64,000 nt of DNA, taken from Nonlabens sp. (GTDB lineage: Bacteria; Bacteroidota; Bacteroidia; Flavobacteriales; Flavobacteriaceae). Below are positions 9,560 through 18,467 of the stretch, one piece after another. How positions within the stretch are numbered: the stretch's first letter is position 1; every line of letters starts with the position of its first letter. The translations under genes were made by a program, and so were the position numbers. The notes below the pieces were generated by a model. The model saw only the letters and a list, made by a program, of their open reading frames with translations. It was not told the DNA's origin and did not search any database. The stretch covers positions 434,001 through 498,000 of the forward strand of contig NZ_JAGYKG010000002.1 of the NCBI RefSeq assembly GCF_018401815.1, given 5' to 3'.

Positions 9560-9567
9560 TACTTTTG
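9560..9567 (+). promoter_or_regulatory. TAnnTTTG promoter element for the BtuF-like gene
   Basis: TACTTTTG matches the Bacteroidota -7 consensus TAnnTTTG. The expected transcript start falls at or next to the ATG at 9575, so the mRNA may be almost leaderless. If so, this gene is not under the riboswitch, which points the other way. No clear -33 TTG was seen. Confidence 0.5.
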
Positions 9568-9574
9568 AAGTCTC

Positions 9575-10732
9575 ATGAAAAAGACGTTACTATACCTTCT
9601 TATTAGTTGTTCACTTTTACCATCTTGTAAAAATGAAAACAAGATTACCGAAAATACTGTAGAGAAATCTGATCGTTCTGTCTACCAAGATATCGAAGTG
9701 AACTATGCTCATGGCTTTCAGATTCAAAGCACCGATACTGGTTACGAAGTAACCATAATGAATCCATGGCCAGAAAGTGTTGTGAACTATTCTTTTCAAT
9801 TGGTTAAAGATCAAAGAGGGGCATTAGTTAAAGGAACAGGAGCCGCAGTAACCATTTCAATTCCTATAGAAAGTATCGTCCTGACATCAACTACTCATAT
9901 CCCGCCATTAGTCTTTTTAGGAGAAGAAAAATCCTTGATTGGTTTTCCAGGTACTTATTATATCAGCGCTCCAGAAGTAAGAGCTTTAATAAAAACCGGA
10001 AAAGTAAAAGAACTAGGAACCAACCAACTCATAAATGTGGAAAGCACCCTACTTCTTGAGCCAGACGTAGTGATGGGTTTTAGTATCAATGACAGCAACC
10101 CTACCTATCAAAAAATAGAAGAGGCGGGAATTCCTGTGCTATATAATGGAGAATGGGTAGAACAACATCCATTAGGAAAAGCAGAGTGGATCAAGCTTTT
10201 TGGAGTACTATACGGCAAGGAGAAGCAAGCCGATAGCATTTTTAATGCTATAGAAAAAGAATATTTAAACACCTTAAAACTTATAGAAAAGGCTAAAAGA
10301 CCTCAGGTGCTGAGTGGCGCAACTTGGAACGATCAATGGTATTTGCCTTATGGAAACTCCTGGCAAGGACAAATTTTAAAGGATGCAGGAGCAGACTATA
10401 TTTATGCAACAACAGAAGGAAATGGTTCACTCGCCTATAACATAGAAAAAGTACTGATGGATGGTCGTAAAGCCACTTATTGGATCGCGCCAGCACAATA
10501 TACCAGTTATTCTAAAATGCTTGCAGACAATCAATCCTATGCGCTGTTTGATGCCTTTAAAAACAAACAAGTATATACTCATGCGCTTACTATAGGTGCT
10601 AAAGGGGGAGTTACTTATTACGAAGAAGCCAGTATGAGACCAGATCTGGTTTTAAAAGACCTAGTTAAAATATTGCACCCAGAGCTACTTCCCTATCATG
10701 AATTGTACTTCTTTAAACCCCTAAAAGATTAA
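9575..10732 (+). CDS. btuF: BtuF-like periplasmic-binding lipoprotein of a cobalamin/metallophore ABC transporter
   Basis: A 385-residue lipoprotein: signal peptide with lipobox LPSC, lipidated Cys at 18. The body is a class III (BtuF/FhuD type) substrate-binding protein: SIVLTSTTHIPPLVFLGEEKSLIGFPG opens lobe 1, then ESTLLLEPDVVMGF, the family segment I-x-x-L-x-P-D-x-V, and the long connecting helix around residues 205-235. Context favours vitamin B12: it is divergent from the riboswitch-controlled btuB, and FecCD-type permease and ATPase genes lie downstream at 12398-14163. The substrate could still be an iron-siderophore complex. It is held in the inner membrane or periplasm and hands substrate to BtuC. 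Confidence 0.8.
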   Translation: MKKTLLYLLISCSLLPSCKNENKITENTVEKSDRSVYQDIEVNYAHGFQIQSTDTGYEVTIMNPWPESVVNYSFQLVKDQRGALVKGTGAAVTISIPIESIVLTSTTHIPPLVFLGEEKSLIGFPGTYYISAPEVRALIKTGKVKELGTNQLINVESTLLLEPDVVMGFSINDSNPTYQKIEEAGIPVLYNGEWVEQHPLGKAEWIKLFGVLYGKEKQADSIFNAIEKEYLNTLKLIEKAKRPQVLSGATWNDQWYLPYGNSWQGQILKDAGADYIYATTEGNGSLAYNIEKVLMDGRKATYWIAPAQYTSYSKMLADNQSYALFDAFKNKQVYTHALTIGAKGGVTYYEEASMRPDLVLKDLVKILHPELLPYHELYFFKPLKD

Positions 10733-10789
10733 ACTCTAACTAGAATTACGTAAGATATTTCAAAATTCTAATAACTAGAATGTTCCCTA

Positions 10790-11977
10790 ATGAAAAAAAA
10801 TGTTGCAATTATAGGTGGTGGACCAGCAGCTTTTTTATTAGCTGCATTTTTGGATGCTGACAAATTTTCGGTGACTATTTATGAGAAAAATAAGACGTCT
10901 GGTCGTAAATTTTTAGTTGCTGGAAAAGGAGGTTTCAATCTTACACATTCAGAAGCCGTAAAAGAATTAATCCATAAATATACACCAGACGATTTTTTGA
11001 CTAATGCCCTTTGTCATTTCAACAATACAGATTTTAGAATTTGGCTTGATCAAATAGGCATTCCAACTTATAGAGGAAGTAGTAAAAGAGTGTATCCAAA
11101 AAAAGGGATCAAACCTATTGAAGTACTTCATGCGATTCTCCAACACTTAAAAGAAAAGAACGTAATCTTAAAATATGAACACACCTTTTCTGATTGGGAT
11201 TCTTGTGGAAATGTGATCATTAATAATCAATCCATTTCGGCAAATTATACCGTGTTTTCATTAGGAGGTTCTAGCTGGAAAGTTACAGGATCTGATGGTA
11301 GCTGGCTGGATACCTTTTCAAAAAAAGGAATCAAAACCAATGCATTTCAAGCATCCAATTGTGGCTATCATATTAATTGGAACACTAATTTTATAAAGAA
11401 GAATGAAGGTGCCCCCTTAAAGAACATTACTATTACTTGTAATACTGTGATACAAAAGGGGGAAGCGGTCATTACCTCATACGGTATCGAAGGAAACGCG
11501 ATCTATGGACTAAGTCCACAAATAAGAAAACAATTTCAAGTAAATTCCTTCGCTAGTGTTTACATAGATTTTAAACCCTCCTTAACTTTAGAAAACGTGC
11601 TTTCTAAAATACAATTATCAAGGTTTGGAACAACTTCGGATATTCTAAAAAAAGAGCTCAAATTAAGCACTCCCGCCATAGATCTATTAAAAACATACCT
11701 GTCCAAAGAAACTTATTTAAACACCAAATCTTTGGCAAAAAATATTAAAAAATTCTCTTTGGATTTGATCCGTACAACAAGTTTAGACGAGTCCATCTCT
11801 ACTGTTGGTGGCATTGATCTAAAAGCATTATCAGACCACTTTGAACTTAAAAAAATACCTCATCAATTTTGTATTGGAGAAATGTTGGATTGGGACGCAC
11901 CTACTGGTGGCTATTTGTTACAAGCTTGTGCAAGTACAGGGGTTTATTTAGCTGCTTATTTAAATAAAATTCATTAA
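10790..11977 (+). CDS. HI0933/TIGR03862-type FAD flavoprotein
   Basis: A 395-residue flavoprotein with an N-terminal Rossmann FAD motif IIGGGPAAFLLAAF (residues 7-20), the family motif SGRKFLVAGKGGFNLTHSE around 36-54, and the C-terminal FAD-contact segment GEMLDWDAPTGGYLLQACAS. These place it in the HI0933 (BaiN-like) family, in the branch named TIGR03862. Members reduce or oxidise varied small molecules; the physiological substrate is not established. It follows btuF by 57 bp on the same strand and precedes btuC after a 420-bp gap. A role in corrinoid reduction is possible from context but is only inference. Confidence 0.8.
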   Translation: MKKNVAIIGGGPAAFLLAAFLDADKFSVTIYEKNKTSGRKFLVAGKGGFNLTHSEAVKELIHKYTPDDFLTNALCHFNNTDFRIWLDQIGIPTYRGSSKRVYPKKGIKPIEVLHAILQHLKEKNVILKYEHTFSDWDSCGNVIINNQSISANYTVFSLGGSSWKVTGSDGSWLDTFSKKGIKTNAFQASNCGYHINWNTNFIKKNEGAPLKNITITCNTVIQKGEAVITSYGIEGNAIYGLSPQIRKQFQVNSFASVYIDFKPSLTLENVLSKIQLSRFGTTSDILKKELKLSTPAIDLLKTYLSKETYLNTKSLAKNIKKFSLDLIRTTSLDESISTVGGIDLKALSDHFELKKIPHQFCIGEMLDWDAPTGGYLLQACASTGVYLAAYLNKIH

Positions 11978-12397
11978 ATCGAGTATTGGTTTAAATTCTT
12001 ATTTGACATAAAAAATTTAATTTGAGACTGATTTATGAGAACGCTTGCGCGAAAGGTATCATCTTATACTTATCTGTCACTGGTATATAAATAGGATTCA
12101 TTATTTAAGAATACAACTATACTTAAATGATTTTTTATTATTCAAAAGACTAGATAGGAGTGAACTCATCGTAAACACTTCCGTAATAGCATCCCATAAT
12201 TGAGCTAATAGGCTACTTTTATTTTAACTGAGTAGTGATTTAAAATGTGCAGTAAAAGACATCGTTCTAAATTGAAAGGTCTCCCTCTTAAAAAGATGAC
12301 CTCTTGAATTAGGAACAATACCTCTAATAAAAAAGTCTAATTCTCCTTTCTGCCGTACCTTCGTTTTTTATTTAAAGAATAAGATTATAATAATCTT
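11978..12397. other. 420-bp intergenic region before btuC
   Basis: No gene seen. A 13/16 degenerate copy of the iterated palindrome lies at 12042-12057. TACCTTCG at 12356-12363 is one base off TAnnTTTG and may drive btuC. No second riboswitch could be recognised. Confidence 0.4.
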
Positions 12398-13405
12398 TTG
12401 AAAAAACAATTCATCATACTCAGCAACCTGCTCCTTGTCTTCTTTATTGCAGACATTTGTCTAGGCACTGTATATATAGAACCTCAACAAGTTGTGGATG
12501 CCTTATTAGGTCGTGAAAACCCAGAAACAAGCACCGCACTGAGGTACATCATCACCGATTTGAGATTGCCTCGTGCGGTCATGGCAGTATTTACTGGTGC
12601 TGGACTTGCCGTTGCTGGCTTACTCATGCAAACACTGTTTAGAAATCCGCTGGCGGGTCCATTTGTTTTAGGTATTTCTAGTGGTGGAGGCTTAGGGGTA
12701 GCACTTGTCATAATGGGCGCAACAGCATTAGGAATAGGTACTATTTCCAGTTTTGGGATCATTACAGCAAGTGTGATAGGAAGTCTAGCCGTATTGTTAT
12801 TGATTATTCTCATGTCGCTTAGGATCAAAGACACGATGGGGCTGTTGATCGTTGGTTTGATGGTAGGTAGTTTGAGTAGCGCTGTAGTAGGAATTTTAAG
12901 TTACTTCAGCAGTAGTGAAGAATTGCAGCGTTATGTTTTTTGGTCTTTAGGGAGTTTAGGAAGCATTAATTGGGATGATTTACTTATTATAGGTTTGTTG
13001 TTTATTCTTGCTATGCTCTTATTGCTTTGGATCATCAAGCCATTGAATGCCATGTTATTAGGAGAAAGCTATGCGTTTAGTCTAGGTATCAACATTAAAA
13101 AAGCACGTTGGATCATCATTATCATCACCAGTATTCTCGCAGGTAGTATTACTGCTTTTGCTGGGCCTATTGCATTTATAGGTTTAGCGGTACCTCATTT
13201 GGCGCGACTGATATTACCAACAGTGAACCATAAAATATTAATCCCTACGACCTTATTATTGGGGGCTACACTCCTACTCTTTTGCGATCTGGTATCACAA
13301 CTGCCATTTTCAAACTATTCCTTACCTATTAACGCTGTTACCTCATTGCTAGGAGCACCACTGATCATCTGGCTCATCCTGAGAAAACGTAATTTGCATT
13401 TTTAA
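12398..13405 (+). CDS. btuC: FecCD-family ABC permease, BtuC-like
   Basis: A 335-residue inner-membrane protein with about ten hydrophobic helices. Characteristic FecCD/BtuC segments include LRLPRAVMAVFTGAGLAVAG (residues 51-70), QTLFRNPLAGPFVLGISSGG (76-95), and GPIAFIGLAVPHLARLILP near 263-281, the last carrying the cytoplasmic coupling helix. It forms the translocation pore for corrinoid taken from BtuF. The start is TTG at 12398; MKKQF followed by a hydrophobic helix is the normal N-terminus, so TTG is accepted. The stop overlaps the ATG of the ATPase gene by one base, indicating translational coupling. Confidence 0.85.
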   Translation: MKKQFIILSNLLLVFFIADICLGTVYIEPQQVVDALLGRENPETSTALRYIITDLRLPRAVMAVFTGAGLAVAGLLMQTLFRNPLAGPFVLGISSGGGLGVALVIMGATALGIGTISSFGIITASVIGSLAVLLLIILMSLRIKDTMGLLIVGLMVGSLSSAVVGILSYFSSSEELQRYVFWSLGSLGSINWDDLLIIGLLFILAMLLLLWIIKPLNAMLLGESYAFSLGINIKKARWIIIIITSILAGSITAFAGPIAFIGLAVPHLARLILPTVNHKILIPTTLLLGATLLLFCDLVSQLPFSNYSLPINAVTSLLGAPLIIWLILRKRNLHF

Positions 13406-14163
13406 TGATTCAACTAGAAAACATACAGGTAGGATATGGTCATTGCGTTGTGGCAGAGCATGCTGGAGATCTCGCTTTCGCGAAAGCGAAACTCATCTCC
13501 CTTATAGGTGCCAACGGATCAGGAAAATCTACTTTACTAAGAGCCATAGCTAGTGGGCAGCACCTCATCAACGGAAAGGTGGTCGTAGAAAATAAAAACT
13601 GGAAGAATTATACCGCATTAGAACGATCCAAATTTATCTCCATAGTCCTCACCGAAAGAGCCTTTAGCTTCTTCTTAAGTGTTCGAGAGTTATTGGAATT
13701 AAGTCGTGCACCTTACACCAATTATATAGGTACCCTTAGTGATGTAGATCATGAAATTATCAATGACGTCTTAGAGAATTTTGATCTTAAAGATCTAGAA
13801 AACCGAAGAGCAGGAACCTTGAGTGATGGCCAATTGCAACGAGTTTTAATTGCTAGAGCTATCGTTCAAGACACAGTATACCTGCTGATGGACGAGCCCA
13901 CCAGCCACTTAGATATCAACCACAAAGCCGATTTGCTACTGCTACTAAGAGATTACTGTCATAAAAAGGGGAAAACGATTATTTATGCCACACACGAAAT
14001 ACAACTTGCCTTGTCCTTAAGCGATGAAGTGGTCAGTATACATAAAGGTATCATAGCTCATCAACCTACCGTTGACTTTCAGAATTCTAACCGATTAGAA
14101 ACTATTTTTCCTTCCAAAAATGTGATTTTTGAGAATGGAACGATGGCCTTTAGGTTTGAATAA
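13405..14163 (+). CDS. btuD: ABC transporter ATPase, BtuD-like
   Basis: A 252-residue ATPase partnering the BtuC-like permease. Walker A is GANGSGKST (residues 35-43), the signature is LSDGQLQR (a variant of LSGGQ), Walker B is VYLLMDEPT, and the switch histidine lies in YATHE. The palindrome at 13473-13488 encodes AFAKA (residues 24-28) just before the Walker A strand, in the position where homologues have a short turn. Gene order btuC-btuD with one-base overlap supports a vitamin B12 or related metallophore importer. Confidence 0.87.
   Translation: MIQLENIQVGYGHCVVAEHAGDLAFAKAKLISLIGANGSGKSTLLRAIASGQHLINGKVVVENKNWKNYTALERSKFISIVLTERAFSFFLSVRELLELSRAPYTNYIGTLSDVDHEIINDVLENFDLKDLENRRAGTLSDGQLQRVLIARAIVQDTVYLLMDEPTSHLDINHKADLLLLLRDYCHKKGKTIIYATHEIQLALSLSDEVVSIHKGIIAHQPTVDFQNSNRLETIFPSKNVIFENGTMAFRFE
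13473..13488. repeat. iterated palindrome copy 3 (coding, btuD)
   Basis: Exact CGCTTTCGCGAAAGCG, read as AFAKA. Confidence 0.95.
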
Positions 14164-14317
14164 CAAATCTCCTTTACTGCTTAGATCGCAGTGTTAGATT
14201 AAAGACCAATTTGAAGCCATCATTTTTCTTTAATAAGTATTAATTCTAGCAAATTTTCTGGGAGATCAAATGAATACACGTTGGAGCTGTAGTTTCTGTT
14301 TTAATGTTGTAACAGAA

Positions 14318-14343
14318 AAAGCCCTTGATTTCTCAAGAGCTTT
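14318..14343. terminator. hairpin terminator between btuD and pepD
   Basis: AAAGC-C-CTTGA / TCAAG-A-GCTTT stem with one internal mismatch and a TTTC loop, flanked by A and T runs, between two convergent genes. Confidence 0.6.
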
Positions 14344-14363
14344 AGAGTTTTCTATAAATAAAA

Positions 14364-15821
14364 TTAAGCTTTAGGAATCTCTTTTAATACTTCTAAAAGA
14401 AGTTTCCAAAACTTCTGTACTGATGTGATTTCTACATACTCATCTGGACTGTGTGCTCTTCTTATATTTGGTCCAAAGGAAATCATGTCTAGCCCCGGGT
14501 AACGCTCTCCTAAAAGACCGCATTCAAGTCCTGCGTGACAGGCTACTACTCTAGGTTCATGATCGAACAGTTCTGTATATTTTGCTTTGATAATATCTAA
14601 CATAGTACTGTTGGCGTTAGGTTGCCAACCTGGATAATCACCTGAGAGTTTGGCGTCCATTTGTGCAAGCTTCATTACAGCCACAATACTAGAAGAAAGA
14701 TCCGTCTTAGAACTTTTTACCGAGGACCTTGTTAAACAAGCAATCTGCAGTTCCCCGTTTTCTAAAGTTACACGAGCTAAATTGTTAGAAGTTTCTACAA
14801 GACCATCAATATCTGGACTCATACGGTATACACCATTATGAATTCCCAATAAGCAATATACCAACTCACGGCTGTCGCTTTCGGTAAGCACTTCAGCGTT
14901 TTCAATAGCCTCTATAGCTATGCTAAGATGCTCTTCTAAAGCCGCATACTCGTCTTGAATCGCATCTTTACACCTGTTAAACGTGTTCCACATTTGCTCC
15001 CAATCGCTTTTGCGTAAACTAACTACTGCTACCGCTTCTCGCGGAATTGCATTCCTTAAGCTACCTCCATTTAAAGATTGAAAATGTACTGCACCTCTTT
15101 TTTGCATGGCATCCACAAGACGCGTGATCATTTTATTGGCATTACCCAATCCTTTTATGATGTCCATACCACTATGACCCCCATTAAGACCTTTTACGGT
15201 AATTTTTTTTGATATATAATTCCCATCAACAGCTTCTAGCGGGTAGGTTTTGGTAGCAGTAACATCTACTCCACCTGCACAACCTATGTCAATCTCGTCG
15301 TCTTCTTCTGTATCTAGGTTCAATAGGATCTTTGAAGTCAGAATAGTTTTATCCAATTCCTTTGCTCCGGTCATGCCCGTTTCTTCGTCTACCGTAAACA
15401 GAGCCTCTATTGCTGGATGTGCAATATCTGTTGAGGAAAGTACTGCCATGATTGCAGCGACTCCTATACCATTATCTGCTCCTAAAGTAGTTCCTCTAGC
15501 TTTGATGATATCTCCTTGAACAAACATATCAATTCCTTGAGTTAAGAAATCAAAGTCGGTATCATTATTCTTTTGATGCACCATATCTAAGTGCGATTGC
15601 ATGATGATGCTTTCGCGGTCCTCCATTCCTGAAGTAGCAGGTTTTCTTATGATCACGTTACCTATAGCATCTTCTATCACTTCTAGGTCATGTGATTTAC
15701 CAAACGCTACCATAAACGCACGAACACGTTCTTCTTTTTTAGAAGGCCGAGGAACCGCATTTAAATCTGCAAAATGCTTCCATAATAGTTGTGGTTGTTG
15801 TTCTCTTACTTCTTTAGACAT
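14364..15821 (-). CDS. pepD: aminoacyl-histidine dipeptidase (cytosol non-specific dipeptidase), M20 family
   Basis: A 485-residue cytosolic zinc peptidase that splits Xaa-His and other dipeptides. The metal and catalytic motifs are visible: SHLDMVHQK near residue 76 (metal His and catalytic Asp), LGADNGIGVAA near 118 (bridging Asp), DEETGMTGA near 150 (catalytic Glu pair), and HAGLECG near the C-terminus. The dimerisation insert characteristic of the family (NGGHSGMDI) is present. Length matches E. coli PepD. A TATATTTG promoter element lies 19 bp upstream. Confidence 0.92.
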   Translation of the reverse strand: MSKEVREQQPQLLWKHFADLNAVPRPSKKEERVRAFMVAFGKSHDLEVIEDAIGNVIIRKPATSGMEDRESIIMQSHLDMVHQKNNDTDFDFLTQGIDMFVQGDIIKARGTTLGADNGIGVAAIMAVLSSTDIAHPAIEALFTVDEETGMTGAKELDKTILTSKILLNLDTEEDDEIDIGCAGGVDVTATKTYPLEAVDGNYISKKITVKGLNGGHSGMDIIKGLGNANKMITRLVDAMQKRGAVHFQSLNGGSLRNAIPREAVAVVSLRKSDWEQMWNTFNRCKDAIQDEYAALEEHLSIAIEAIENAEVLTESDSRELVYCLLGIHNGVYRMSPDIDGLVETSNNLARVTLENGELQIACLTRSSVKSSKTDLSSSIVAVMKLAQMDAKLSGDYPGWQPNANSTMLDIIKAKYTELFDHEPRVVACHAGLECGLLGERYPGLDMISFGPNIRRAHSPDEYVEITSVQKFWKLLLEVLKEIPKA

Positions 15822-15839
15822 AGTAATTTATGATTTGTA

Positions 15840-15847
15840 CAAATATA
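15840..15847 (-). promoter_or_regulatory. TAnnTTTG promoter element for pepD
   Basis: TATATTTG on the minus strand, 19 bases before the pepD ATG. It overlaps a 12-bp palindrome ATTTGTACAAAT (15833-15844). Confidence 0.55.
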
Positions 15848-15925
15848 GCGGTACATCCAGGGTAGCCGCCTTAAGTATTTGCTAAAAGATTATTGATTTG
15901 ATTGCTGATTTAAGAGAGGGATGCT

Positions 15926-16606
15926 TTATTTTTTTGTCGCCCTGAGCATTTCTCTTTTTCCTGGAGGTCCAGGCAAACGCTCTACCATAAACCCTGCAGT
16001 TTGCATATTGCGCCGTACTTGCCCAGCAGCACAATAAGTGGTTAACACACCACCGCTCTTCAACGCCTTGTAAGCGGCATTAAAAATAGCTTCTGTCCAT
16101 AATTCTGGTTGAGTACGCGGACCAAAAGCATCAAAATAGATCAAATCAAATTCATCCTCATTTGCAATTTTTTCAAAAGCTTTTTGCTTTTTAAACAAAG
16201 TAAAATGAGAAGTGATCTCTTGATGTTTCTCCCAATCTGACTGATGCATGACTTCATATAATAGCTGATCTTTTAATAGCTCACCGTAATCCATCGACAG
16301 CACTTCTTCTTCTAAAATAGGGAAGGCTTCTACTGCATTATAAACTACAGGTATTTTAGATGAATGTTGAGCGGTAAGCATGGCATTAAGACCAGTTCCA
16401 AAACCATATTCTAGAATCTGAAGAGGTTCTTGTTGGAAGTTTCGCTTTCGCGAAAGCGAGACATCTAAAAAATATTCCAACCCGGTTTGTATAAAAACAT
16501 GAAGCGCCTCTTGCAAGGCGCCGTGTTTAGAATGGTATTGTTCATTGAGATCAGGCATGTGAATAGTTTTGGATCCATCTCCTGTCATCATGATCTCACG
16601 CTTCAT
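15926..16606 (-). CDS. mnmD: tRNA (mnm5s2U34)-methyltransferase, MnmD
   Basis: A 226-residue SAM-dependent methyltransferase equal to the N-terminal half of E. coli MnmC. Seen are TGDGSKTIHMPDLNEQYHS at the N-terminus, the SAM motif EYGFGTGLNAM near residue 68, and DAFGPRTQPELWTEAIF, the D-x-F-x-P-x-x-x-P-E-L-W motif. It completes the 5-methylaminomethyl-2-thiouridine at the tRNA wobble base. The FAD-oxidase half of MnmC is absent, as usual in Bacteroidota. The palindrome at 16443-16458 encodes LSRKR near residues 50-55. The ATG directly follows the stop of the DUF4920 gene, so the two are co-transcribed. Confidence 0.88.
   Translation of the reverse strand: MKREIMMTGDGSKTIHMPDLNEQYHSKHGALQEALHVFIQTGLEYFLDVSLSRKRNFQQEPLQILEYGFGTGLNAMLTAQHSSKIPVVYNAVEAFPILEEEVLSMDYGELLKDQLLYEVMHQSDWEKHQEITSHFTLFKKQKAFEKIANEDEFDLIYFDAFGPRTQPELWTEAIFNAAYKALKSGGVLTTYCAAGQVRRNMQTAGFMVERLPGPPGKREMLRATKK
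16443..16458. repeat. iterated palindrome copy 4 (coding, mnmD)
   Basis: Exact CGCTTTCGCGAAAGCG, read in the LSRKR frame. Confidence 0.95.
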
Positions 16607-17158
16607 TTATTCTTCTGTTTTGGCAGCTACTTCTACATCTGGGTTGTCAAACTTCTCTACAAGAGCACCATCGGCAACAAAGCTTAAAGTAACTTCCTCT
16701 TCTGTAATTGCTTCAATTTCTTCCTTAGATTTCCCAGCATCCTCAGCATAATGACGTAATTCTTTTACAGGTGTGATATTCTTAAATGCGTTACCGTTTA
16801 ATATAACTTCTTTTCCTTGACCATTCTTAGGAAGAAAAAAACCGTAGTCTTTAAATTTAACTGTCACAGAAGCGTCACCTACTGGCATTTTAATCCAACA
16901 ACCCATATTTACACATACTTCTGCGATCGTTCCTTTTACTTTTACTGCAGTAGTATCACCTACTTTCATAGTCTTATACATAGCTCCTAATTCCATGGCA
17001 TCAATCACGTCATTGTTAGAAAACTCTGCACCGTAATTCATGTAAGCTATTTCTTGAACTTGCTCGTCATTAATGGCTGGCATTTCTTCTTCTTGTTTTT
17101 GTTCTTTGCATCCTAGCAGTAAAAAGATAGCAAATACTCCTGTAATCAGCTGTTTCAT
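16607..17158 (-). CDS. DUF4920-family lipoprotein
   Basis: A 183-residue lipoprotein with lipobox LLLGC (Cys 17). The mature part has an acidic linker, then the DUF4920 core with EVCVNMGCWIKMP, a Cys-x4-Cys pair followed by Trp, and a beta-rich segment (VTVKFKDYGFFLP). The Cys pair resembles a metal or redox site, but no function is established. It is first in a two-gene transcript with mnmD (zero spacing) and divergent from ilvE; both promoters lie in the 86-bp gap between the two coding starts. Confidence 0.8.
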   Translation of the reverse strand: MKQLITGVFAIFLLLGCKEQKQEEEMPAINDEQVQEIAYMNYGAEFSNNDVIDAMELGAMYKTMKVGDTTAVKVKGTIAEVCVNMGCWIKMPVGDASVTVKFKDYGFFLPKNGQGKEVILNGNAFKNITPVKELRHYAEDAGKSKEEIEAITEEEVTLSFVADGALVEKFDNPDVEVAAKTEE

Positions 17159-17174
17159 AAGTTTATAATTTAAA

Positions 17175-17182
17175 CAAATTTA
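17175..17182 (-). promoter_or_regulatory. TAnnTTTG promoter element for DUF4920-mnmD
   Basis: TAAATTTG on the minus strand, 17 bases before the DUF4920 ATG, inside the divergent gap with ilvE. Confidence 0.6.
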
Positions 17183-17218
17183 GGAATTCGTTTGGACATA
17201 ATAGTAGTCCTTATGGAG

Positions 17219-17226
17219 TATCTTTG
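17219..17226 (+). promoter_or_regulatory. TAnnTTTG promoter element for ilvE; rules out an upstream TTG start
   Basis: TATCTTTG. The TTG at 17224, which opens a longer frame, is the end of this promoter element, so the transcript would begin downstream of it and translation must start at ATG 17245. Confidence 0.7.
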
Positions 17227-17244
17227 CAAAAAAACTACAATACC

Positions 17245-18306
17245 ATGATACCTACTCACGAAATCGTTATAGAAAAGGTAAAAAAATCCAAAATCAATAC
17301 TATTGATTTTGATAATTTAACTTTTGGAAAAACTTTTACAGACCACATGTTGGAATGTACCTGGAGTAACGGAGCGTGGCGTACTGCAAAAATAAAACCT
17401 TATGGGCCTATTCAAATAGAACCTAGTTGTAAAGTATTTCATTATGGCCAAGCTATTTTTGAAGGGATGAAAGCTTTTAAGGATGCTCATGGTGAAGTAT
17501 TTCTTTTTAGACCGGAAGACAATTGGTTGCGTTTTAATGAAAGTGCAAAACGTCTTGCGATGCCAGAAGTTCCAAAAGAAATTTTTATCGAAGGACTTAA
17601 GAATCTTATCAATCTTGATAAAGAATGGGTGCGATACGGTGAAGGACTTTCACTTTATTTAAGGCCATTTATGATTGCTAGTGAGAATGGTGTTGCCGCA
17701 GCACCTTCAACAGAGTATAAATTTATGATCATCATGTCGCCTGCATTTGCATATTACAAGGGAGATGTACGTGTTGTTATCGCTTCAGAATTTTCTAGAG
17801 CTGCCAATGGTGGCGTAGGATACGCTAAAGCAGCAGGAAATTATGCCGCTAGTTTCTATCCAAATAACCTCGCTATTAAAGAAGGTTATCAACAAATTAT
17901 TTGGACCGATGCCGCTTCTCATGAATACCTAGAGGAAGCTGGTACCATGAACATATTTGTAAGAATAGGTGATACCTTGCTCACTGCTCCTCATAATGAC
18001 CGTATTCTCAACGGGGTTACCCGAAGAAGTGTGATACAAATGGCCAAAGATCATGGTATTCCTGTTGAAGAACGACGTGTTTCTGTTAAGGAATTAAATG
18101 AGGCTGCCAGAAATGGAGAACTTAAAGAAATATTTGGTAGCGGAACTGCTGCGGTAATTGTTCCTATCAAAGGATATAAACATGAAGAGTTCCAATACGA
18201 ACTTCCAGTGGATACGGATTCATATGCAACTAAGCTTATAAAAGCCTTAAAAGATATTCAATACAATCGTGCAGAAGACCGTCACGGTTGGAGAGTTCAA
18301 ATCTAA
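17245..18306 (+). CDS. ilvE: branched-chain amino acid aminotransferase
   Basis: A 353-residue PLP enzyme of fold type IV that interconverts leucine, isoleucine and valine with their 2-oxo acids. Motifs: LECTWSNGAWRTAKIKPYGP at the N-terminus, FEGMKAF, the PLP-lysine segment GYAKAAGNYAAS near residue 195, EEAGTMNIF near 230, and the TRRSVI turn. The ORF is open up to a TTG at 17224, but that TTG is part of a promoter; the ATG at 17245 (MIPTHEIVIEK) is preferred. It is a single gene followed by a strong hairpin. Confidence 0.93.
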   Translation: MIPTHEIVIEKVKKSKINTIDFDNLTFGKTFTDHMLECTWSNGAWRTAKIKPYGPIQIEPSCKVFHYGQAIFEGMKAFKDAHGEVFLFRPEDNWLRFNESAKRLAMPEVPKEIFIEGLKNLINLDKEWVRYGEGLSLYLRPFMIASENGVAAAPSTEYKFMIIMSPAFAYYKGDVRVVIASEFSRAANGGVGYAKAAGNYAASFYPNNLAIKEGYQQIIWTDAASHEYLEEAGTMNIFVRIGDTLLTAPHNDRILNGVTRRSVIQMAKDHGIPVEERRVSVKELNEAARNGELKEIFGSGTAAVIVPIKGYKHEEFQYELPVDTDSYATKLIKALKDIQYNRAEDRHGWRVQI

Positions 18307-18321
18307 ATATCAGAATATATG

Positions 18322-18367
18322 ATATCATTAAAAATGCCTGCTATTCAGTAGGCATTTTTAATGATAT
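18322..18367. terminator. long hairpin terminator after ilvE
   Basis: Inverted repeat with arms ATATCATTAAAAATGCCTGC and its near-complement, with one mismatched pair and a very short loop. It contains AAAAATGCCT / AGGCATTTTT and a T run, and can act on either strand. Confidence 0.85.
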
Positions 18368-18467
18368 AGGTTATACCCGCGATAAGTATAGCAAGAATTT
18401 ATTATTAGAAAAATGAATTCAAATGAATAATTGCCTCGGTATTGATTTCTTTCTATATTTTTAAAGC

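Noticed and set aside
12484..12834. 116-codon open frame antisense to btuC
   Set aside because: Opposite a well-supported permease gene, with no recognisable domain.
17224..17244. Upstream TTG start for ilvE
   Set aside because: The TTG belongs to a TATCTTTG promoter element; ATG 17245 fits the family.
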